From: a bacterium UBA2214
Lineage (GTDB): Bacteria > Zhuqueibacterota > Zhuqueibacteria > Residuimicrobiales > Residuimicrobiaceae
DNA: 7,687 nt
Direction: 5' to 3'
Assembly: GCA_002327255.1 (NCBI GenBank)
Contig: DCUM01000252.1
Span: forward strand, 46,709 to 54,395
Shown here: positions 1-5,379 of the stretch, piece after piece
How the letters are laid out: each line of letters opens with the position of its first letter
Position numbering within the stretch: the stretch's first letter is position 1
Translations under genes and position numbers: made by a program
Notes under the pieces: generated by a model
The model's database searches: none
What the model saw: only the letters and a program-made list of their open reading frames with translations
Told to the model about the DNA's origin: nothing

Positions 1-1
1 G

Positions 2-1045
2 GATAAAATGCATGCCTGTCACAACCGCACGGTGGTCATCGATGCCCGCCTCGGCGAGCGGGAAAACAAGCAACTGCCGGTGGTTGAAAAATACGGATTG
101 CGCAACATACACCTTTACGAGGGTGAGGAATGGATTCACATCCGCGATGCGGTCGGTGATCTCGCCGATGCCTTCCTCTGTCTGAATGAGGTTTACAAGA
201 ACGGTTTTTACATACCGCGCCGTTTCATCGGCGAAAATATCATCCACCTCCCCACCGTCAAGACCCACGTCTTCACCACTACCACCGGTGCGATGAAAAA
301 CGCATTCGGTGGTCTTCTCAACGAGCGCCGTCACTGGACGCATCCGGTCATCCATGAGACGCTGGTGGATCTGCTCATGATCCAGCAAAAGATTCACACC
401 GGCCTTTTTGCGGTCATGGATGGCACCTTCGCCGGCGACGGACCCGGTCCGCGCTGCATGACGCCCCATGTCAAGAACCTCCTTCTGGCCAGCGCCGACC
501 AGGTGGCGATCGATGCGGTGGCGGCACACCTGATGGGATTCGATCCACTGACCATCAAATATATTCGTCTCGCGCATGAACGCGGCCTCGGCTGCGGGGA
601 TGTGCGGGAAATCGAAATCGCCGGTGATGTCGAGGCGGCGCGGGAGAACTGGCGTTTCACCGGGCCGTTCAAAAAAATGACCTTTGCCTCGCGCATGCAG
701 CATCGTATTTACTGGGGATCGCTCAAAAAGCCTCTGGAGTGGTCGCTGAAGACGTTTTTGGCGCCGTGGAGTTATATCGCCTCGGTGGTCTATCACGACA
801 GCTTCTGGTATCCCTTTTTTGCCAAACGCAAGATGCACGAGGCCCTGGGCAGTCCCTGGGGCCGTCTCTTCCGCAATTATGAAACGCTCACCAGCGATGA
901 CAAGGGCTTTCCCGAGGTGGGCAGCGCTGGCGCCGAGTTCAAGCGTACCGGGTGGCGCGCCTTGTTGCGCTCGTTCAAGTTGCTGGCCACCAGTCTGCGC
1001 GAAGCACCGGAGTTCATCCACCTGCGGCGGCGAAAAAAAGTATAA
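2..1045 (+). CDS. DUF362 domain protein, 5' end missing
   Basis: This is the C-terminal part of a DUF362 protein. The frame is open through the left edge, and the first visible Met (base 8) lies inside the domain, so the true start is probably upstream. Numbering from that Met, the visible DUF362 hallmarks are LPTVKTH (81-87), TGAMKNAFG (93-101), MDGTFAGDGPGP (137-148) and ASADQVAIDAVAAHLMG (161-177), followed by GLGCGD near 193-198. Some family members carry a C-terminal ferredoxin domain with CxxCxxC clusters. This one does not: its last ~120 residues are basic and aromatic-rich (RIYWGSLKKP, SFWYPFF) and end in RRRKKV, which might favour a membrane-surface location (inference). The biochemical role of most DUF362 proteins is unknown; some are linked to redox or iron-sulfur proteins. 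No terminator is evident after the stop. Family assignment is firm, function is not. Confidence 0.88.
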   Translation, partial: DKMHACHNRTVVIDARLGERENKQLPVVEKYGLRNIHLYEGEEWIHIRDAVGDLADAFLCLNEVYKNGFYIPRRFIGENIIHLPTVKTHVFTTTTGAMKNAFGGLLNERRHWTHPVIHETLVDLLMIQQKIHTGLFAVMDGTFAGDGPGPRCMTPHVKNLLLASADQVAIDAVAAHLMGFDPLTIKYIRLAHERGLGCGDVREIEIAGDVEAARENWRFTGPFKKMTFASRMQHRIYWGSLKKPLEWSLKTFLAPWSYIASVVYHDSFWYPFFAKRKMHEALGSPWGRLFRNYETLTSDDKGFPEVGSAGAEFKRTGWRALLRSFKLLATSLREAPEFIHLRRRKKV

Positions 1046-1216
1046 TAGCGTAACTTTTCCATAAATATCCCGTTTAAAAGAGTAGCTCAGCTCAGGTTCT
1101 TTCCATGACAACAACAGCCTCAATCCGACGATCTCTGCGTGCGTGGCAGTTTATCCACAGATCAGATCAGGAGGAGAAGGGGTTAGTATCATATCAATTA
1201 TTTTTTATGGCAAATG

Positions 1217-1248
1217 GCAATATTGCAGGGCGAGCAGGCTGCTCGCCC
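1217..1248. repeat. Paired palindromes: 10-bp palindrome plus perfect 9-bp hairpin
   Basis: GCAATATTGC (1217-1226) is a perfect palindrome. It is followed at once by a hairpin with arms GGGCGAGCA (1228-1236) and TGCTCGCCC (1240-1248) around a GGC loop. No T-run follows, so it is not an intrinsic terminator. It lies 38 bases before the start of the repeat lipoprotein, inside the probable 5' untranslated region. It could be a REP-like or miniature dispersed repeat, an operator, or an mRNA stability element. The structure is seen directly; the role is inferred. Confidence 0.6.
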
Positions 1249-1286
1249 GACAACGATACCGGTTTATCCGGGTCAGGGAATCATTT

Positions 1287-1928
1287 ATGAGAACAATGAT
1301 CACTTTTTCGCTTCTTATTATGACGGTTGTGCTGCCCATGGCCTGCGATTCTTCCATCAATAAAAATATCTATGTGCAGGATGGTGAACGCCGCAACGAC
1401 AGCATCAATACAGTCAATGGCAAGATCACCGTGGGCAGCGACTGCGTCATTCGCGGCAGCTGCCGCACCGTCAACGGCTCGATTCGTATCGGCGCCAATT
1501 CCCAGGTCAACGATCTCAAGGCCGTCAACGGCAGTATCGTGCTGGGAGAAAACGTCCGTATCCGCGACGACGTACAAACGGTGAATGGCGGTGTCTCCGC
1601 AGCCGCGGGGACAAAGATCGAAGGCGACGTTCAGAACATCAATGGCCGCATCCAATTGGATCATACAACGGTCGGGGGCGATATCACGACCTATACCGGC
1701 GATATTCATCTCTTCAACAACAGCATCGTCAAAGGTGACTTGATCGTCAAAAAGAGCAACACCTCCAACCCGCTCAATCGACGCATCGAATTACGCATTG
1801 AAGGCGGCTCCACGGTTGAAGGCGATATTGTCGTATCTGAGAAAGATATCAAAGTGAAAGTCTATATTGGCAAAGAGAGCAAGGTGATTGGCGAGATTTC
1901 CGGTGCAGAGGTGATGCACGAAATGTAG
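1287..1928 (+). CDS. Exported, probably lipid-anchored NG-ladder repeat protein (likely beta-helix)
   Basis: This 213-residue protein of unknown function was not matched to a named family. Residues 1-20 (MRTMITFSLLIMTVVLPMAC) form a hydrophobic export signal ending at a lone Cys20. The box PMAC is not a canonical lipobox, because Pro sits at -3, so lipidation is probable rather than certain; Asp follows at +2. After a short linker, an xVNGxI motif recurs with NG at residues 44, 63, 81, 100 and 119 and a TG at 137, a period of 18-19 residues. Each unit alternates hydrophobic residues and ends near a Gly or Asp turn, typical of short-rung beta-helices such as bactofilin-like or adhesin folds. 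A less regular strand-rich tail (GGSTVEGDIVV, SKVIGEI) follows. Base 1287 is chosen because it gives the signal peptide and has AGGGA upstream; the longer reading from 1143 would bury the signal. An envelope scaffold or surface role is inferred. Confidence 0.82.
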   Translation: MRTMITFSLLIMTVVLPMACDSSINKNIYVQDGERRNDSINTVNGKITVGSDCVIRGSCRTVNGSIRIGANSQVNDLKAVNGSIVLGENVRIRDDVQTVNGGVSAAAGTKIEGDVQNINGRIQLDHTTVGGDITTYTGDIHLFNNSIVKGDLIVKKSNTSNPLNRRIELRIEGGSTVEGDIVVSEKDIKVKVYIGKESKVIGEISGAEVMHEM

Positions 1929-1951
1929 GTCTTAATTAAGCCGGACTAAAT

Positions 1952-2005
1952 AAAAGCCGCTGCTGTGATTCCCCGCGAGAGGGACATCAGGCTGCGGTTT
2001 TTTTT
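1952..2005 (+). terminator. Imperfect intrinsic terminator between convergent genes
   Basis: The left arm AAAAGCCGCTGC (1952-1963) pairs imperfectly with GCTGCGGTTTT (1991-2001), with one bulged base and one mismatch. An inner TGAT (1966-1969)/ATCA (1986-1989) and CCC/GGG continue the stem. Eight T residues follow at 1998-2005. It lies 24 bases after the stop of the repeat lipoprotein. Its T-run overlaps the stop codon of the minus-strand TPR gene. The A-run on the left arm could let it work weakly on the minus strand too. Confidence 0.55.
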
Positions 2006-2624
2006 AGCCGATTTGCGAAAGCCAGTTTTTCACGACGGCAGCATATTCGCTTTCAGGCACCAGAGCCAGCAGTCGGCGCAGCTGCGTTTTGGCCGCGGGT
2101 GCATCACCGAGTCGCCACCAGGTCATGGCGAGGCGGAAGAGGGCATCATCCTGTTTGCTGCAACCCGGACAGGCGGCGGCGGAGCGAAGGCATGAAATGG
2201 CCTCTTCGTAAGCCAGGAACTGCAGATAGCATTCACCGAGGTAAAAGAGGCAGTCACCGCGACGCGCGGCATCGGTCGTCATCGCAGCCAGGCTTTGGAA
2301 GGACTCCAGGGCGCCATCATATTTTTGGTCGTAAAAGTACTGCAACGCTTTGGCGTAGAGCGGGGCAAAGAGCGAATCCGCGGAAACTGGCAGTGCTGCA
2401 GTGTAGCGTATTTCCTGTGCGGGTGGCGAAGGACGTGGTGGTTCGGCGGCCAGGGAGACGACCGATATTTCGATTTTGCCGTTGCTGGAAGCGGCGATGG
2501 CCTGAATACGGGCCAGCCGGCGCGCCGCCTCTTCCCGCGAGTAGGGCGCGCCGGTCTGGGCCAACAGGAAAGATGCCTGGCAGAGCAGCACTGAGCATAA
2601 AATTAACTTTTGGGATGCCTTCAT
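2004..2624 (-). CDS. Exported tetratricopeptide (TPR) protein, YbgF/CpoB-like C-terminal half
   Basis: The 206-residue product starts with a signal peptide (MKASQKLILCSVLLCQASFLLA, probable cleavage near residue 22). A Pro-rich, low-complexity linker (about 55-75) follows, then three TPR units at about 86-118, 123-156 and 159-192. The units have the usual small/aromatic pattern: ALQYFYDQKYDGALESFQ, CLFYLGECYLQFLAYEEAI, and ALFRLAMTWWRLGDAPAAKTQL. This order matches the C-terminal TPR domain of YbgF/CpoB and other periplasmic TPR adaptors. The N-terminal coiled coil of YbgF is not evident, and no tol-pal genes are adjacent. An unusual CPGC (152-155) sits where the family usually has a Pro-containing turn between repeats. 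The start at 2624 is supported by the signal peptide; the ribosome site is weak (CAGGT abutting ATG). It probably acts as a periplasmic protein-protein scaffold (inference); the partner is unknown. Confidence 0.8.
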   Translation of the reverse strand: MKASQKLILCSVLLCQASFLLAQTGAPYSREEAARRLARIQAIAASSNGKIEISVVSLAAEPPRPSPPAQEIRYTAALPVSADSLFAPLYAKALQYFYDQKYDGALESFQSLAAMTTDAARRGDCLFYLGECYLQFLAYEEAISCLRSAAACPGCSKQDDALFRLAMTWWRLGDAPAAKTQLRRLLALVPESEYAAVVKNWLSQIG

Positions 2625-2664
2625 ACCTGAGTGTCGGGTCGAGTAAACTGTCCGTTGTTTGTTA

Positions 2665-2670
2665 TATAAT
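2665..2670. promoter_or_regulatory. Candidate -10 box TATAAT in divergent spacer
   Basis: A perfect TATAAT on the plus strand sits in the spacer between the minus-strand TPR gene and the VOC gene. It lies 41 bases from the TPR start and 170 from the VOC start. No convincing -35 lies at 17 bases on the plus strand. The same AT-rich core read on the minus strand (TATTATATAAC) could equally serve the TPR gene. Direction is undecided. A small hairpin, GCGGA-AAA-TCCGC (2691-2703), lies just downstream. Otherwise nothing clear is seen in 2625-2839. Confidence 0.25.
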
Positions 2671-2839
2671 ACGGAAAAAGAGCGGAATTCGCGGAAAATC
2701 CGCCTGAGCGAAAACCGCAGATATTTGCTTGCAGCTGGATGCAGATTTTCTTATCTTGTAGGGCGGTGCCATGCTGCGGCCGGCACAAGACGCTGCAACG
2801 CGCAGAGCAAAACAACCCATAAAATTAAAATGACAGGCC

Positions 2840-3169
2840 ATGATGCGATATCATCACATAGGCATCCCCACCAGCGAACCCAAACCGGGTGAAATCTTTC
2901 TGGAAAAATATAAAATCTGGTGCACCGATCATGAAAGAAATCCGTTCGGCATTCAATGGATGCGGTACGCAGCAGGTTGTCCCTTTCCGGAGATCGTGAA
3001 AACCCGGCCGCATGTGGCCTTTGAAGTCGATGATCTGCAAGCGGCACTCGCGGGGCAGGAGATCATCATTGCGCCCAACAGCCCCTCTGATGGTGTTCTC
3101 GTGGCTTTCATTTGCGTTGAGGGTGCGCCCGTGGAGTTGCTGCAGGTTACGCCCGTCAACAGGCGCTAG
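2840..3169 (+). CDS. VOC-family (glyoxalase/epimerase-fold) protein
   Basis: This 109-residue single-module protein has the vicinal oxygen chelate layout. The first strand HHIGIPT carries His5/His6, a mid-domain strand HVAFEVDDL carries His58 (57-66), and a last strand PVELLQ carries Glu99. These are where the family places its divalent-metal ligands, so metal binding is likely. VOC members include glyoxalase I, methylmalonyl-CoA epimerase, dioxygenases and resistance proteins, and the sequence does not decide between them. At 109 residues it is slightly shorter than a usual 120-130-residue module, yet the strand order looks complete. Two Met codons open the frame (2840 and 2843). AGG at 2835-2837 is better spaced for 2843, so the second Met may be the true start. 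The acyl-CoA ligase gene follows 34 bases after the stop, which suggests co-transcription and perhaps a role on an acyl or CoA-linked substrate (inference). Confidence 0.85.
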   Translation: MMRYHHIGIPTSEPKPGEIFLEKYKIWCTDHERNPFGIQWMRYAAGCPFPEIVKTRPHVAFEVDDLQAALAGQEIIIAPNSPSDGVLVAFICVEGAPVELLQVTPVNRR

Positions 3170-3203
3170 CGCCACATCCGCTTGCTCAAAAGGAAAGGGT
3201 TTC

Positions 3204-4931
3204 ATGACAGAATCGAAGTTCGGATTGGAGCGTTATACGCTCGACCGGTTTTACAGTCAGGTGATACAACGCTTTGCCAGCCGGCCGGCTTTGGCCACGG
3301 TTGGCGAGCAGCCTTTCACCTATGCGGAGTTGGGCGTACGCGTTGAAACCCTGAAAAAATCGCTGTCGGAAATGGGCATCAACCGGCAGGATAAAATCAT
3401 CCTGCTCGGGCACTCCTCACCGCAATGGGCCATCGCCTTCATGGCGATCACTTCGATGGGCGCCATCGCCGTGCCCGTTCTCGAAGATTTTCCCGAAGTG
3501 GATATCGATCATATCATTCGCCACTCGGAAGCCGTGGGCATTTTCATCGCCCAATCCCAGCACACAGCCCTCAATCTGCGCGCCCTGGAAGATCTGAAAT
3601 GGGTCATCCGGCTCGATGATTTCGAGCTCATCCAGCCCTCCCCGGAGAGCAAATCCGGTTTCTGGAAGGGACTGCGCCGTATTCCGGACAAGGTATTGAA
3701 GAGCCGCGAACGCCAGGACGGCTTGGCGGATACGGCCATTGATGAAGAGGATATCGCGGAAATTCTCTACACCTCCGGCACGACCGGGCACTCCAAGGGG
3801 GTACTGCTCACGCATAAAAATCTGGTGAGCAACGCCTTCGAAGGGCCCGATCTCCTCGGCGTTATTCATGAGCACAGCATCATCCTCTCCATCCTTCCCA
3901 TGGCGCACGCTTTTGGCTCCACCTCGGGATTTTTATCGATCATTTACTGCGGAGCGTGCATCTATTATCTCAACAAGACGCCCTCCCCCAAAGTGCTGCT
4001 GGCGGCCATGCAGGAGGTGCGGCCGACCATACTGGGCGCTGTGCCGCTGGTATTTGAAAAAATCTATCACAAACAGGTCTTGCCCACCGTTGCGCGCAGC
4101 CCCCTGTTGCGGCTGCTGGCCAAAACCGCAGGGACGCGAAAGATTCTCTACAAGATCATCGGCAAAAAAATCAACAGGCTTTTGGGCGGGCGGCTGTCGT
4201 GCGTGATCATCGGCGGCGCCAGTTTTTCGCGCGAGGTGGAAATATTCATGAAACAGGGACGCATTCCCTATTGCTGCGGCTACGGTCTCAGTGAGTGTGC
4301 CCCCCTGGTGACTTTTTCTTCCATGAAGACGCAAAAGATGGGTTCGCCGGGACATGCCGTCACCGATGTCTCCATTCGCATTTTGCAGCCGGACCCGGAA
4401 AGCGGCATCGGCGAAATCGTCGTCAAGGGGCCCAATGTGATGAAAGGGTATTACAAAAACGAAGCGGCAACGCGCAGCGCCTTCACACCCGATGGCTGGT
4501 TCATCACCGGCGACCGCGGCTATCTCGATGCGGACGGATTTCTCTTCATCACCGGACGTTCAAAAAATGTCATCATCGGGCCTTCCGGTGAGAACATCTA
4601 CCCGGAGTCCATCGAGGCCAGACTCCTCGAATCGATCTTTGTGGAAGAGACCCTGGTCTATCAGCTGGAAGGACAACTGGTGGCGCGCATCTATCCCAAC
4701 TATGCCTATATCGAAGGAAGTGACAAAGAGCAGAGTGAAGGCGCCGTCGCCCGGGATATTGCCCAGGTTCTGGAACAACTGCGCAAAGAGGTCAACGCAC
4801 AGCTGCCTGCCTTTGCGCGCATCAGCCGCATCATCGAGCAGTCGACGCCCTTCATCAAAACGCCGACCAACAAGATCAAGCGGGGAGAATATGTGCCCGG
4901 ATATCTGGACAATCAGGGGGTACATTCCTAG
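3204..4931 (+). CDS. AMP-forming acyl-CoA ligase (long-chain fatty-acid-CoA ligase-like)
   Basis: This enzyme of the ANL superfamily (575 residues) activates a carboxylic acid with ATP to an acyl-adenylate, normally then transferred to CoA. The N-terminal domain carries the P-loop-like YTSGTTGHSKG (189-199), then LPMAHAFG (231-238) and the GYGLSECAP motif (359-367). GWFITGDRGYLDADGFLFITGRSKNVI (431-457) holds the ATP-ribose Asp437 and the hinge. The C-terminal lid ends with PTNKIKRGEY, whose Lys557 aligns with the catalytic lysine. Length and motif order fit the long-chain (FadD15-like) branch, and all key residues are present. Substrate chain length cannot be read. The start at 3204 is chosen for AAAGGAAAGGG just upstream; a longer in-frame reading from 3012 merely runs through the VOC gene in another frame. 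It probably shares a transcript with the VOC gene. It is expected to be cytoplasmic or at the inner membrane surface. Confidence 0.92.
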   Translation: MTESKFGLERYTLDRFYSQVIQRFASRPALATVGEQPFTYAELGVRVETLKKSLSEMGINRQDKIILLGHSSPQWAIAFMAITSMGAIAVPVLEDFPEVDIDHIIRHSEAVGIFIAQSQHTALNLRALEDLKWVIRLDDFELIQPSPESKSGFWKGLRRIPDKVLKSRERQDGLADTAIDEEDIAEILYTSGTTGHSKGVLLTHKNLVSNAFEGPDLLGVIHEHSIILSILPMAHAFGSTSGFLSIIYCGACIYYLNKTPSPKVLLAAMQEVRPTILGAVPLVFEKIYHKQVLPTVARSPLLRLLAKTAGTRKILYKIIGKKINRLLGGRLSCVIIGGASFSREVEIFMKQGRIPYCCGYGLSECAPLVTFSSMKTQKMGSPGHAVTDVSIRILQPDPESGIGEIVVKGPNVMKGYYKNEAATRSAFTPDGWFITGDRGYLDADGFLFITGRSKNVIIGPSGENIYPESIEARLLESIFVEETLVYQLEGQLVARIYPNYAYIEGSDKEQSEGAVARDIAQVLEQLRKEVNAQLPAFARISRIIEQSTPFIKTPTNKIKRGEYVPGYLDNQGVHS

Positions 4932-4995
4932 GAGCCTGCCGGACTTTTGTCGTAAGTGTTTGATTCTACGCTACGGTCGTTTTCAGGGATCATTC

Positions 4996-5001
4996 TATAA
5001 T
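4996..5001 (+). promoter_or_regulatory. Candidate -10 box TATAAT upstream of small ORFs
   Basis: A perfect TATAAT lies in an AT-rich stretch (CTATAATAATATATG) about 65 bases after the acyl-CoA ligase stop. No good -35 lies at 16-18 bases, where the sequence reads ACGGTC. Transcription from here would run into the 54-residue Cys-rich ORF, the 2-TM protein and the M3 peptidase. If it is the promoter for that unit, initiation would fall at about the ATG at 5007, which argues against translation from that codon. Confidence 0.35.
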
Positions 5002-5006
5002 AATAT

Positions 5007-5171
5007 ATGAATCAAGTAGTTGAAAAATTACTAACGTTCAAGTCGGAAAAACTCCCAGGCTGTGATTCAATATGCGATTCTGTAGAATGTCACCAATTTT
5101 TATCTCGTGCTGCGGTTCATGTGAAACCAGGTGACTGCTGCCAGGAGGAAACAACCATCCCAATAACGTAG
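5007..5171 (+). CDS. Doubtful 54-residue Cys-rich small ORF
   Basis: An open frame begins MNQVVEKLLTFKSEKLPGCD and ends with TAG at 5169-5171. It carries Cys19, Cys23, Cys28, His29, His38, Cys44 and Cys45, which could be a small metal site. No membrane segment or signal peptide is seen. Against it, no clear ribosome site precedes ATG 5007. The third codon positions are mostly A/T (about 18 of 53 sense codons end in G/C), unlike the neighbouring genes, and a TATAAT sits directly in front. In favour, the stop lies one base before the GGGAGG of the next gene, which would suit translational coupling. It may be only an untranslated leader. No family recognised. Confidence 0.22.
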   Translation: MNQVVEKLLTFKSEKLPGCDSICDSVECHQFLSRAAVHVKPGDCCQEETTIPIT

Positions 5172-5172
5172 G

Positions 5173-5177
5173 GGAGG
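5173..5177 (+). promoter_or_regulatory. Strong Shine-Dalgarno GGAGG-type site
   Basis: GGGAGGAAA lies about 5 bases before ATG 5183 and is the strongest ribosome site in the window. It is the main argument that the very short 2-TM reading frame is really translated. Confidence 0.7.
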
Positions 5178-5182
5178 AAAAC

Positions 5183-5344
5183 ATGTCCCTATCCAATCAA
5201 AAGCTGGGTGGCATCCTGTTCGTCGTTGCCGGCCTCGCTTTTATGTTCGTCGCCACATCGGGTATCAGGACCACTTTTTTTGTGCTGGCCTGTGTCTTCA
5301 TCCTCATCGGAGTCGTGCTGCTCGTTAAAAACAAAAACCAATAA
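5183..5344 (+). CDS. 53-residue two-helix membrane protein
   Basis: This small protein begins MSLSNQKLGG. It has two hydrophobic spans at about residues 9-26 (GGILFVVAGLAFMFVATS) and 31-48 (TFFVLACVFILIGVVLLV), joined by a short turn (SGIRT), and ends in a basic tail KNKNQ. It should sit in the inner membrane as a helical hairpin. No family was recognised and no catalytic residue is apparent. The frame is backed by the excellent ribosome site GGGGAGG at the right distance and by clean alternation of polar and hydrophobic stretches. The M3 peptidase start lies 35 bases after its stop with no terminator between, so the two are probably co-transcribed. Whether they act together is unknown. A lone hydrophobic small protein of this size is easily missed by gene callers. 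Confidence 0.72.
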   Translation: MSLSNQKLGGILFVVAGLAFMFVATSGIRTTFFVLACVFILIGVVLLVKNKNQ

Positions 5345-5379
5345 TTCGCCATACTTCTCTCAAATCAAAAGGACTATTC

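Noticed and set aside
1080..1110. GTAGCTCAGCTCAGG resembles the D-arm of a tRNA
   Set aside because: No matching acceptor stem, anticodon arm or GGTTCGAATCC-type T arm follows, so it is chance similarity.
1143..1286. A 48-codon N-terminal extension of the NG-ladder protein
   Set aside because: It would bury the export signal, runs through the hairpin, and has no ribosome site before 1143. The start at 1287 explains the protein better.
1105..1290. A 61-residue reading frame overlapping the lipoprotein start
   Set aside because: No ribosome site or recognisable protein character. Only its last 27 codons are of interest, as a possible leader.
2621..3047. Minus-strand open frames across the spacer and VOC gene
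   Set aside because: No ribosome sites or protein character, and they overlap a recognised gene and a probable promoter region.
3012..3203. A 64-codon N-terminal extension of the acyl-CoA ligase
   Set aside because: It is the VOC gene read in another frame. A good ribosome site precedes ATG 3204, where the family's N-terminus begins.
4950..4980. CGTA...TACG inverted repeat after the acyl-CoA ligase stop as a terminator
   Set aside because: The stem is only four pairs with a long loop and no T-run follows.
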